The notes under the pieces: generated by a model
Seen by the model: only the letters and a program-made list of their open reading frames with translations
Told to the model about the DNA's origin: nothing
Databases searched by the model: none
Part shown: positions 23,801-35,019 of the stretch, piece by piece
Numbering within the stretch: position 1 is the stretch's first letter
Layout of the letters: every line of letters starts with the position of its first letter
Position numbers and translations under genes: made by a program
Assembly: GCA_030562195.1 (NCBI GenBank)
Contig: CM060200.1
Span: 22,297,023 to 22,361,022 of the forward strand
Direction: 5' to 3'
Length of the DNA: 64,000 bases
DNA from: Nipponacmea schrenckii
Taxonomy: Eukaryota > Mollusca > Gastropoda > Lottiidae

Positions 23801-26800
23801 AAAAATTCACCATGTAGAATGTTTTAATTGATTTTAAAGCCATTATTTCCTCTTAAAACCATTTATTAATGAAATTGTATAATAGATTTGCTTTGTATGT
23901 CTGTGGTATTTCCAATTCACAAACTATTTAGTTCAGTAGTAAGAATACTGGCTAAAGGTATATTATAATCCATTGAAATTAAAAAGGGTGTGGACTAAAA
24001 AGTACTAAAAGGCAAATTAAAGGTCATGTTCATATAAAATGTACTCTATGCAATCTGACATGCATTGAACCTAATAATGAGTGTCATGATAGTACTCTTA
24101 GTTATTATACATAGCTTGGATATGCTGAAAATGTTGGACGTGAGTTTTATTTTCGATCAACCTGTGAAAGTCCGATGACCTTGAATAAGTCATCTTCACT
24201 CATAATTCCAGTCCGCCCAGCTCTATATGCGTAAGGATAATTCGGGAAAGATCAATGCCAGCTGGTAGAAAGGATCCCTGTCACGGCGGATTTGTGAAAC
24301 TAAGTTGTTATCCTTGTAAAATATAGTTTTCTTCTTTCCTATTCTTTTTGGTATACCAATTCGCCTAAACCATATAGGTATTTGTTAATAGTCAGCAAAA
24401 TAATTATCTGTTTTAAATTCAGAAACACATAAAAATATTTCGAATAATGAAGACACATAAACTATTACTAGTAAATCAATATGCAAAAAGTTGTAGTACT
24501 AAAAACTTCTTTAACTGGCATTAATAGGCAATAAATTAGGACAGAAGGAAGATTTGTTCAGGTTGTTCAGATTACCCTGATTTCGGAATTCAGATTACAC
24601 TGTAAATCATCATGTCCAAACAGCTTCCTCTTCCGTCATACTTCCTCAAATCGTTGTAATACATGTGAAGGAAATTATGCTAGATATTGCCCTGTCAAAA
24701 TTGGCCCCAAATCTTTCTCAAACAAGCAAATTAAATTTATTGTTATATACACTCTGTTCTATTTGCCACGCCAAAACCCGTATTTGGGTAAGAATGACTA
24801 TTAGTAAAGACATCTGAGAAAGTCAGTGTTTTTGCTGAGGCGAAAAAAAGAATCAGTAGAAAATTTAATGAGTTAAATGACCAAAAAAACATGTCTGTTA
24901 CATTTTATGATTAGTATTTTCAGATGTGAAGGTTTTTTTTGCCTTTCAGTACATTATAAATCTGTATAAATTCAATAACCTCATTAGTATTTGTAAGTTG
25001 TCTTTGAAGGAATATTCTATTCTTGGAAGTTACACTTGAAATCTAAATAAGGAAAGAAAATGTAACGTTTCCATTCCATGTTAAATTCTTATCAGCACAT
25101 CAACCTTTGTATGAGTGTTATTGATGAGTATTTAATAATATTTGTTAATGAGATCTATAATACTACTGAGATTAAAGCTACATATACTACTTTCTACAAT
25201 TCAAACTCTGCTTACTCTTTATTACTGATCAATTATTTTGATTATGATTATTACTGTGAATAATGTATGTGATAAACCTGATCAGAATATCCTTTTCGAT
25301 CACAGTTTGATTTAATGTTGGTAATATTCCAATTACTGGTATAATGGTGACCATTAATATTCCCTGCTATGTTTATAATATCTAGATACATATCTGCATG
25401 AAATATAAAGAAAACTTTGGATCAAAAACTATCAAAATTGCAAAACTCACAATACAGTGGTTATCCAAATCTAATAAATAGCTGCCAGGCAAGATGAAAA
25501 ATGCCCACAGCAGTAATTAGAAAGTTTGGTTAATGGCATCAAATTTAATTTTGTTAAGCTCTATAGAAATGTCAAACACTTTTATCTCTCACTAGTTTGG
25601 CTTTATCAGAGAGACACTGCCTTGTACTTGTGAGTGGCACTTTCTTAGTTTCAAAGTGTCCAGTTCAATTTTATCTGTTATAGTTTTGTGCAAATTGTTA
25701 TAGTACTTTTAGATCTGTCCTGGTAAATGCATATTTGCATTTTTCCTTGACAGTTCCATGCATAAAATTTAACTACTGTTAGTGCAAATAATTGTGACAG
25801 AAAATAAAAAGGGACAAGCAATAACTGAATTACTTTATCTTATTTCAGATAACTCGTATGGAATATGTGCATTCAAAACACCTCATATATCGTGATGTCA
25901 AACCTGAAAACTTTCTCATTGGGAGGCAATCGACTAAAAAACAGCATATCACTCATATCATTGATTTTGGACTGGCCAAAGAATATATAGATCCTGAAAC
26001 TAATAAACACATACCTTATCGAGAACACAAAAGTCTTACAGGAACAGCCAGATATATGAGTATAAATACGCATTTAGGAAAAGGTAAGAATAAAATGTAA
26101 ATAAAAATAAATTATGCAAATTTGTCTTTAAGATCCTTATATTTTGGAATTAATAATATATATGGAGGTTGGAAGAAATTTGAAACTGGCCTGATGTGAT
26201 CTGTTCATCAAAATACAATATCACTAACCTGGATCACCAGTTGTAACTATAGATAAATCAGAGCAATTGATGCATATTTAAATCATGTACACTTTGATCT
26301 ATTTGAAGGACTATCTATATCCCTAAATAGTTTTTTTTTAATAAAGTCTTTTAAGTTTTTATGGTAGCCTACAAGCTTCTGTATCTTAGTGAAGAATCAA
26401 TAAATGCAAATGTATTGAATTTTTAGTCTGAATTGTAATACAGAAATATAAATGTTTTAAAGTGATATGGCTTAGAATGAAAATAAAGTTTCAGTTCTCA
26501 AGATTGGTCGGTATGGATATATAAGGTTTCCTAAAGTAGCATAACAGATTACCTGTAAAATCAGGAAAATTCACAAAACTAAGTAATTATTGAAAAACTC
26601 TTAATCAATTTATTAAGCTTTTTTCAATAAAGAATTTCATTTTTTTGGATAATTATAAAGTTTTTCTGATATTCCGGATTATATAAGGATTCTTTTATGT
26701 GATTTATGGCAGAAGTATATCTGCTCTTATTGGCAATTGTTTAAAATTTTACAAAATCAAGTTCATTCTAAGATAAAGTATTCCTTTAAAGATGCATTGC

Positions 26801-29800
26801 CTTTTGTTTAAAGTCAAATCAAGCTTATGTGACATAGAAAGAGTCAACTCTAATCCTCTTTGAAATGCTAAATTTGTAGACTCCATGTTTATAAATTTAT
26901 GAAATGAAGCTATATTTTGACTGGCATGCCAAATTAGCTAAGAAAGCTGATACGTCAATTTAAGATAAACAGTCTGCAGCTAACAAACATCTTGTAATGT
27001 CCAACCTTCTACCACAATTTTCATGGCTATGGAAAATATTATGGTACAAATGAAAGATAAATATTTGTTTCCTCACAGAACACCCCCTCTTCTTACTTAG
27101 ACTTATGATCTGTCTACCTCATCTTAGTACTTTTTTAGCTGGTTTTCTTCCTTGAAACTACTCCAATTTTTTTAGACATCTTAACCAAGGCATATTTTTG
27201 GATTCTGTTGTCCCCACTTCTTTCTTGTTCTCTTTTTTTCCCAAATCTGAAACCTTAAACTGTAGACTGTGTATTCTCACCATTGTTTTTGTGGATAACA
27301 TTAAGGAATCTGGGGAAGTATGCATGTGTGCATAATTTAAGGTCCATGTGCACCCTCACTGGGTAATCGGAAAAAGAGACTAATTCTTGAATTGGCAGTT
27401 CAAGGAAATTCCCTTTGTAATTAGGCTAATTACAACTAAAAGGGACTTACTAGACAAACTGGTATTTATCCTAATTTGATTGATGGATATAAGTATAAGC
27501 GGTCCAATTATCAAATATATGACTAATTGAAAATAAGGCAATGCATCTTTAAGTTAAAAGTGATATTGATTTTGTGATAATTTCTAGTAAATTGAACATC
27601 AGCATTGATTTTTATAACTAATTAAATTGTATTGTATTGATGATTTAACAACAAAAGAACTTGTTAAAGTGATTTTAGTTTCTGGTACTGTTGAGCTCTG
27701 TAAGAAGTCTTAACATTGTCATGCTTTCTTAGTATAAATATACATAATTATCTTCAAATTTACTGGCAATGGTGTTGCCTATATAGGTGGTCAAAATAAA
27801 GCAAATTAAATACCATTTAACTGAAGGGAAAAACCAGGCTTCAATATTTCAACAAAGCCTTCCATCACATATAAAGCCATTTCGAAAACTTTATTTGTGA
27901 TTAAAAGGATAAGTTAAGACAATCCAGCCTTTTTGCAAAATTCTACTTATTAATCTGGGGCAATGGTTGTAGACTGTTAGTGTGTGTTTTTATATACCCA
28001 CATGCAATGTGGAGCTTATAATGTCGTCACCTTTGTTAAAGTATGAGTTATTGCCCTTGCTGATGAAATGCTCAACATCGTGCAATTCTTGATGCATTTG
28101 AATGAAACTTGGTGTAAGAGTGTGTCATAACGCAAGGATAAACTCTATATTAAATCAACAAAATCTAAAAAATATCTGGTAAGATTCATTGCCCTTGTTC
28201 TTGAATACACATTCAAGTTTAGTTTGTAAACACTCTAAATTATCTCATTTACATTTGTTTTTTTTTTTATCTTCAGAACAAAGTCGGAGAGATGATCTTG
28301 AGGCATTAGGACACATGTTTATGTATTTCCTAAGGGGAAGTTTACCATGGCAGGGTTTAAAAGCTGACACATTAAAAGAAAGATATCAAAAAATTGGTGA
28401 TACAAAACGTGCCACACCTATAGAAGTTCTTTGTGAAAACTTCCCAGGTAACGGGCTTGTCATATTCATAGAATTATTCATGCAATTGAAAATGTCTGAT
28501 TATTGATAATTTTGGCGTATAGTTTTTTCTATTATTCTACTATATGACAAATATCAGTAACTTAAGTTCAAGAACCATATTCGATTAAAATTAAGAGATA
28601 TTCTCTTCATAATGAAATGCATTGCATTCAAAATTCAAATAGAAGTTAGGACTGAATTATGAGAAACTAGAAACTTGAAGTCAAAGTGACTATAGAATTG
28701 GAAATGATTTATTTGTGTTTTTATTTTAGAAGAATTGGCCACATATTTACGTTATGTTAGAAGATTAGATTTTTTTGAAACTCCCGATTATGACTACCTG
28801 AGAAAATTATTTTCTGATTTGATGGAGAAAATGAATTATGACTGTGATTGGCAATTTGATTGGGTGGGGAGACAAGTAGTAAGTATGTTATATATCGTTA
28901 ATTGTATGCTTTATTTATAGTTTTAGACAACAATGTTCTCATCAAATCATCCCTTGTCATTGTTGTATTGTCTCATGGAATTTAGAATCCTTTTGTCATT
29001 TTTGTGATTATTGTTTTTTAAATGCAGAGAAGTTGATATAGTTGAGCAAATATTTGAGATCCATGAAATGAATTTAGATTTTGGTTTAAAGAAATCAATT
29101 GAATTTAGTTTAGTGTAAAATCTATAATATTTTGTGGATCTTGAATGTGTTCAGTAATGATGTATAGTTTCCATCATGTGATTTATTTCAGTCTACACCT
29201 ATTTCAATCAGTGCATCAGATAATACTGGACCATCACCACAACGAGATCATCGTACCAGACACGATACCGGCATGAATAGGGTATTTATTATAGCTTATA
29301 ATTTCTATTCTTGATATTACAATTTCACTGGCACTGATACTTCAACATCTCATTTTTGTTCCTGAATGTCTGCGAAAGTGAAGGAAAAGAGCTAAATTTA
29401 GTTGAAAGCAAGCTTATTAGCTTATTTCCACTAATATTAGTATCGATAACTAGTTAATTAATGAAAGGCGTATAGTTGAGGTGTGTAAGTGCTAATGAAC
29501 TTGTGAATAACATTTAAAAGGTCATTCGTTATCAATACTCAATATCTGGATGAAAACTGTGAAACAAGGCTTTTCTGTAGGTGGGGCATTGTCATGTGAA
29601 AGAAGATAAAAACTGTTAAATTCTCTGTAATTTGATCCGATTAAATGAATATAGTTGTGAAATCTCAAAGTGAAACGAATTTGTCAAACGAAAACAAGTA
29701 TATTTCTAAATTTCGATTTTGTAACCAAGTGCATTGAAAACTAAGCTTGATCTTTGAACAGTTTTAATGAATTTTTTATCAAGACAAGCTTGAGGTTACA

Positions 29801-32800
29801 GAATATTTCTTCTGAATTTTATGAACGATTTTGTAGTAAACTCCCCCCGATTTAACCAAAATATGTCAAATATATTTTGAATATAATAGAAACTGCAGTT
29901 CTGTTATATTCTGATAAATCTTCTGTCGAACCTTTCACTTTTCGAATGAAAATTTATGACATGTCATGTGCTAAAAAGACTTGTTTCACTTGTTGATATT
30001 TAGGATAAATTATTTGATATATGGATCTGCTTGTTCTGTTTTGTTCTGTTCTGTACACTTCTAGATGTATTGCATGGTACTTAGTACTCACAATTCATTT
30101 CATTATCATTCTAATTATTTTCTGTCTGTTCAATTCACTTTCTCATTATTTCCTTACATTGAAAATCTCTTACTTTCAGTTTATCTTTCTTAAAGATAAC
30201 TACAGTGAAACCCCTCCAAACTGCATCCTCTATAAACTGACTTCCCCTGTAAATCGCCATATATGAAAATTGTTGGCTGAATCACTATATAATAAATGGG
30301 AGATAAACCCCAGTAAACCGGTTCCCCCTCTAAACTGCAATCCAGCATCAAAATGTAGTCCCAAAGTACTTAATCTGTAGTTAATTGGTCTCTGTAAACC
30401 AACATTCGTTTAGGCTATGCTTAAAGTGACGTTAATCTGTGCACAGCATTAACAAATCAATAATCCAATGTATATATCTATTTCCATTGTTTCAATGATT
30501 GATTATTAGAATATTAACATTTAATTATGCTTTTATGTATAACCACTCACATTGGTAAACCGGCAACTCCTCCAAACCGGCTTTAACCATTAACCATTGG
30601 TCGGACAGCCGGCCAGTTCAGAGGGGTTTCACTGTATATTAGAATGTGCACATTTACCTTCAAATCTACAGTTAACTTCATATGCTTTCTGGTTTTAAGA
30701 GTGGATTGCCTTTATCTCAACTACATTTAGATACTTAAAATGAACTAAAACTTGACTTTAACTTGTAGTTAATAGAAAATGCTTTCATGCAACGTTCTCT
30801 TTAAGCATTTCTTTAAGCCTTGTTAGCTAATCTCAACACGAGCGCCTCAACCTAGAAAAAGCTTGTAGTACAATCAATGTAACAGTTTGGTCCAAAGTTC
30901 AATAATAGTTAACAAGAAAGCAGTAGTTACGACTTTATTCTCAAAAGGGGGAATCTCATTAAAAAAAAAGGTTGAGTAGCACTGAGTAAAACTGGTTATT
31001 CCTCATTTTTTGAGTCTGCAAAATATATAAAGTAAATTTCCTAGTTTGTGGTGTTTTTGGGATCATGCGATTTTTATGTATTTTTAGTACTGTGAAGCAT
31101 ATTACTTATTTTCAAGAAACAAATAAAGCCATGAAAATTATGTCCCTTTATTTAAAAAAAATGAAGGTTGCTACATTTTATGTATTTTACAGTGCAGATA
31201 TTACCAATGATGTTGAAATGTCTAAGTCAAAATTGCTAGAAACTGCCATTGTTTCTACTGACATGTAATTATGAACTGTTGCACTTAACCGAGTCCTCAA
31301 GGCTATTGAATCAAATTGGTTGTTAATCCACATCCATTATTGTGATTGGAAAAGTAATTCAGTTATTATAGCTTGGAAATTCTTTGCTCGAAAAATAGAT
31401 AACATAACATCTGCAATTAAAAAAAAAAATAAACTGACATAAACTTTTGAAAGTTTTTTCAATTGGAAACAAATCATTTGAGACTGGTAGATCAAAAAAT
31501 GCTTAATTGTTGTTATCTCCCTTAACGGATTTTGAAGCTTGATAGAATAAAGTTAAAGATTTCCGTTTAAAACCTTGAATAATGGGATTTAAGATTGCCA
31601 ATTTTGTGAAAGATATTATTAACTATCTTCTAAGGAGTCCTTGTTTCCACTTTTCCATCATTATTATAAATGATTTAGTATACAACAGGATATTTAATGA
31701 ATAATAATTGATATTAGTCCTGAAGAAATCCAACAGGATTAGAGATAATAGTTTCAAGAATATAATCATTAAGGATACTTACCATATTAATTTTTGAACT
31801 TGATCTGCTTGATGTTTGCTTATTGGCTTCATTCCTTAATTTAAAATTTAAAAATTTCTATCACTTCTAAGGCATTAAGGCACCTTACAGTTATTTTATT
31901 TTGGTATTATTTGATTCTATCATTGCTTTGCTTGTATCCTTCCACATTATGTAGAATTGTTTACCATTTTGACTGAGATGGAGTTAAGTAGGAAAGAATG
32001 TACCTTGTAAGATGTGTAGCTTAGAATCTGCTTTTTATGTTGATTGGGAATGATCATTATTATCAATAATTTTCTAGAATAGATTTTATGTTTAGTTAAG
32101 TTTAATCACATATCGAAAGAAATCTCAAACTTTTTTTTTTATAATTTCTATGAAAATTTTAATTGAAATATTTTCCATTGTGCTGTGACTTTAACATCAC
32201 TAATTTGCCTTTCAGTCCAGTGCAAACACACGGGGGCATGCGTGGGGAGAACAACCGCGACTCTCTGATAATTTTCTGGGTGCTAACCTAGCCTCTAATA
32301 GGCATGGGGGTTCTGTACAGGTACGGACACTCTGTCTTTATATTTTTAAATTTATATGTTATTTATGATGAAATCAAGCTCTGCAAGATATGGAACTAAG
32401 GAGCATAATCTACATTAATTAAAACTTGTCAGACTTTTTAAAAACTGGATACTTTAATTTTAGCCAGTATTTTGAGTACAGTCATTACTAGGAGCTTTGC
32501 CTCTAATTTGAAAACTAATAGAGTTACTTCCCATGAATGACCCTTGGGTTTCCTTTTTCCTCTTTCTTATTTACCATCATTTTCTTTACTTATAACTTCT
32601 ATAAATCATTTTTGAAACACATTTACTCCTTATTGAAAAGTTTATATGAATATATTTCAATTTACTGAGTTTTTTTATAACAAAAATTCTAATAGTCTGC
32701 TTAGCTTTACTGAAGTTTTTGAGAGCTGGGGGCTAAATATTCTGGCTTCCTCTCTTTTTCAATTAACAAAAGTGTTATAATCTGTCTGTTTGCTGTAACA

Positions 32801-34794
32801 TTTTTTTCAATAGCTTTAGAGAAGCAATAAGTTACAAAATTAACCAATTTAAGATTGTTACAATTGAATACTTGGTAAATGTTGTTTTAAGTATATAAAT
32901 TGTCGGTCTATTAATGATACAGTTTAATTGTCCATGATTACTAATGATATTTACTAATCAATGCTGTGTTTATATCTAATCATTGCTATTACTAAATTAT
33001 TAATATTACATATTAATCTCAAGTCATGCTGATTTATTGGTATTTCATGAAATATATACTAATTCAAACTGCTTATTAAAGTTGATAACAATGAAGAATA
33101 TTTTTTGCATAGATAGAAGAGTTTCTAACACTTTTATTTCAAGGTTTTATGATTTCAGTTGTTTTTGAGAGCTTGCTTGACTTATCACTTTGTGCATCAT
33201 GAAGTTTTGATTTTGTTTTTCTGGTTTGTTGTCTTGATTAGGATATTTTTGCTGTGCTTGGTAACATTTACATCTTACCCATACTCTATAGGATATAGGA
33301 TATGGGCATAGACAAATTTCTATAGAAGCCATCTCTACTGTACATTTAGATAATTGGGATGTTGATTTAATGATATACTTATATTTGTAGGTGGTGAGTT
33401 CAACAAATGGTGATTTAGCTCCTGATGATCCTACAGCTGCCCAATCTAACACACCTATTACTGCTCAACCAGAAGTTGAAGTGGTAGACGAAACAAAGTA
33501 TGTATATTCACTTCTGAACACTAAAATATATATTTATCAGAAAATACAGATAACATATTCATTTTACATCATGTAAATGCTACGTTGCATGCTGTTTATT
33601 TTTTATTTTTATTAATTGCATTTACGGTAGGATTATGGTTGAGAAAAGATGTTTTCGTATATCTTCATTCCTCCTCATGTTACAACAAATCATTATTTTA
33701 TTTTTACATATCGTGCTTGTGTTCAATACAAAGTAAGGGGACTCCGGAAGCTATTAAAAGAATTAGTATTTATTTCAATAAGACTTTGATGAGTAGTTAC
33801 ATTTTTTATCAAAAAATCTACATACTACAGTTTTTATATGTGGCTTATTTTTTAAGCACACATTATAATGTGGTTGTATGTTATCGTCACCCCTGTCCGT
33901 CGGTTTTTCCATCCACAATTGGCTGGTGAACATTTGTATTGATGAGATCTTGGACAACAAGTTTTGAGTTCTTGCCCTTTACTTCAATAAAAAGCTTTGA
34001 AATGGGCTTGTGAACACGATAAAGACTACGGTTTGCATTTGATTTGAATGAAATTTTGTGTGAACATTTATATTGATGAGATCTTGACGATTTTACTATG
34101 AACAGTTTTCGTGTTATTGCCTTTGACATTGGCTTTTGAACACGATAGAGGCTACAGTTTTATCTGATTTGAAAGAAAAATGGTGCGATCATTTTTATTG
34201 ATGATATTTTGGTTCAAATTCAACAATGTTTTGACAATATTTCAAAGAATGCTCTCAATAAAAATGAATCAAAACAGAGACAACATTGTTCATTGAATTT
34301 AAATGAAATTTGGTATGATCATGTATATTGATGAGATCTTGGACCAAGTCCAAATTGTGGTTCACTTCGACAAAAATGTTGGGTTTCAGCCTGTGTTAAA
34401 CAAGAAAGTATACTTTTAAGTGGGCGTAATTTGCTAGGCTACATCTTGTTTTTTGTGTGGACAGAGTACATGCATGTTTATTATTAGTCTCATTGAAACA
34501 TTGTACATATCAGGCAAGATTATTATTCTGTTTATAGTTTCTGTAATTCAATCCAAGCTTTATTTATTACTCATATCCCATATTTATTTTCTATCATCTC
34601 AACTAACATCGACTTACGTTTTTTGGCAATAATGCTTGCTTTCCTTTTCTTTATTCTCAATGCTAGGGGTTTAGGATTACACCTGAGTTTTAAAAGAACT
34701 TGGCATTGACAGTAGCTTGGACGTTTGATTTCTCTCTGATTTCAGGTGCTGTTTCTTCAGGCGCCGAAAGAAAAAGAAAGGTCGACAATCATAA
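17836..34794 (+). CDS. CSNK1G: Casein kinase 1 gamma (11 coding exons)
   Basis: Exons: 17836-18019, 18431-18471, 18651-18720, 23323-23471, 25849-26083, 28277-28447, 28730-28878, 29192-29281, 32216-32320, 33391-33497, 34746-34794. Total 1350 nt, 449 residues plus stop. An in-frame TAA nine bases upstream fixes the start. The kinase core opens with [17 protein letters not shown]; the ATP-binding Lys is K74 (VAIK), the catalytic Asp is D164 (YRDVKPENF) and DFG is at 187-189. The CK1 hallmark [20 protein letters not shown] crosses the exon 5/6 join. [15 protein letters not shown] and the ending [17 protein letters not shown] are specific to the gamma subfamily, whose Cys pair and basic tail anchor the kinase to the plasma membrane by palmitoylation. 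It phosphorylates substrates such as LRP6 in Wnt signalling (family knowledge). Exons 8 and 9 (phase 0, 90 and 105 nt) could be skipped without frame loss. Introns hold several repeats. Confidence 0.97.
24113..24330 (+). repeat. Dispersed repeat family 1, copy 1 (CSNK1G intron 4)
   Basis: Shares blocks with 39336-39540 and, inverted, with 63706-63860: a GATAxGxTGAAAATGT start, the middle CCGATGACC, then GGTAGAAAGGATCCCTG, and the end TATCCTTGTAAAATATAGTT. About 200 bp, divergent, with no TIRs that I can see. Confidence 0.75.
25477..25517 (+). repeat. Relic left end of the element A family
   Basis: The sequence (AGCTGCCAGGCAAG, then ATGCCCACAGCAG) is a decayed form of the left terminus of the elements at 10593 and 52560 (CCAGGCAAGG, then GCCCACTGGCAGCA). 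No body or right end follows. Confidence 0.5.
26470..26665 (+). repeat. Palindrome-bearing repeat family 2, copy 1 (CSNK1G intron 5)
   Basis: Begins with AGTTCTCAAGATTGGTC and contains the near-palindrome at 26587-26630 (ATTGAAAAACTCTTAAT ... ATTAAGCTTTTTTCAAT). It is homologous to 37790-38005, 60975-61215 and, inverted, 52200-52420. Confidence 0.75.
26786..27552. mobile_element. TTAA-flanked inverted-repeat element (MITE-like), 759 bp
   Basis: An 18-bp perfect inverted repeat brackets the unit: TTAAAGATGCATTGCCTT at 26786-26803 and its complement at 27535-27552. It is best read as a duplicated TTAA target site plus 14-bp terminal repeats beginning AGATGCATTGCC. TTAA duplication is typical of piggyBac-type elements, although the usual CCY ends are absent. 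No transposase frame lies inside. It sits in CSNK1G intron 5. Confidence 0.7.
27985..28236 (-). mobile_element. Truncated copy of the element A family beside CSNK1G exon 6
   Basis: Contains the right-terminal part (TATACCCACATGCAATGTGG) followed by one and a half core units, in the same orientation as copy B (GAGTTATTGCCCTTG, CAATTCTTGATG, TTTGTAAACACTCTAAAT). It ends about 40 bp before the exon 6 acceptor. Confidence 0.75.
30203..30634. mobile_element. 432-bp MITE with TA target duplication, pogo/Tigger-like ends
   Basis: The left end TACAGTGAAACCCCTC (from 30201) and the right end GAGGGGTTTCACTGTA (to 30636) are inverted copies, flanked by TA. Inside are several short echoes of 'AAACTGCA' and 'AAACCGG'. 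There is no coding capacity. Ends of the form CAGTGAAACC with TA duplications fit the Tc1/mariner-pogo superfamily. It lies in CSNK1G intron 8. Confidence 0.85.
33868..34441 (-). mobile_element. Element related to family A, subfamily D (CSNK1G intron 10)
   Basis: At the plus-strand left it has CGTCACCCCTGTCCGTC (remnant of the GACG tract). About four units follow, marked by 'ATTGATGAGATCTTGG' (near 33937, 34072, 34196 and 34323). The other end is AGTGGGCGTAATTTGCTAGGC. The cores differ from copies A and B, but the terminal GTGGGCGT and overall plan agree. It shares cores with 49084-49605. Confidence 0.65.
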
Positions 34795-34961
34795 AGGAGT
34801 GGATCTCATCAACTGCTTTAGACTACTGTTTCCCTTCGGCTAGACTGTGCTGTTATCAACCACTTCTTTATTTATTGCCCCCCTTTATCTTATCTACCTT
34901 CAGCAGTTTGTCTACTCTAGCGTAAAATCTTACGCAGAGTTATTATTGCTTTCTGATGCAG

Positions 34962-35019
34962 GTGCTGCACGTGTTGGTATGGAAGACGAAAAAAAGGAAA
35001 GAAAAAACGAAAGAAATGA
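34962..35019 (+). CDS. CSNK1G: Probable alternative last exon of CSNK1G (second Cys/basic tail)
   Basis: After an acceptor (TTTCTGATGCAG) the sequence continues in exactly the phase required by exon 10 (ACA AA + G). It would give ...TKCCTCWYGRRKKGKKKRKK then TGA. This repeats the plan of the regular last exon, [17 protein letters not shown]: cysteines directly after the conserved Lys, then a run of Arg/Lys. Both exons open with GTGCTG. It lies 168 bp beyond the regular stop, inside what would otherwise be 3'UTR. The family's membrane anchor would be kept but with three cysteines instead of two. Transcript data are needed to show that it is used. Confidence 0.7.
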
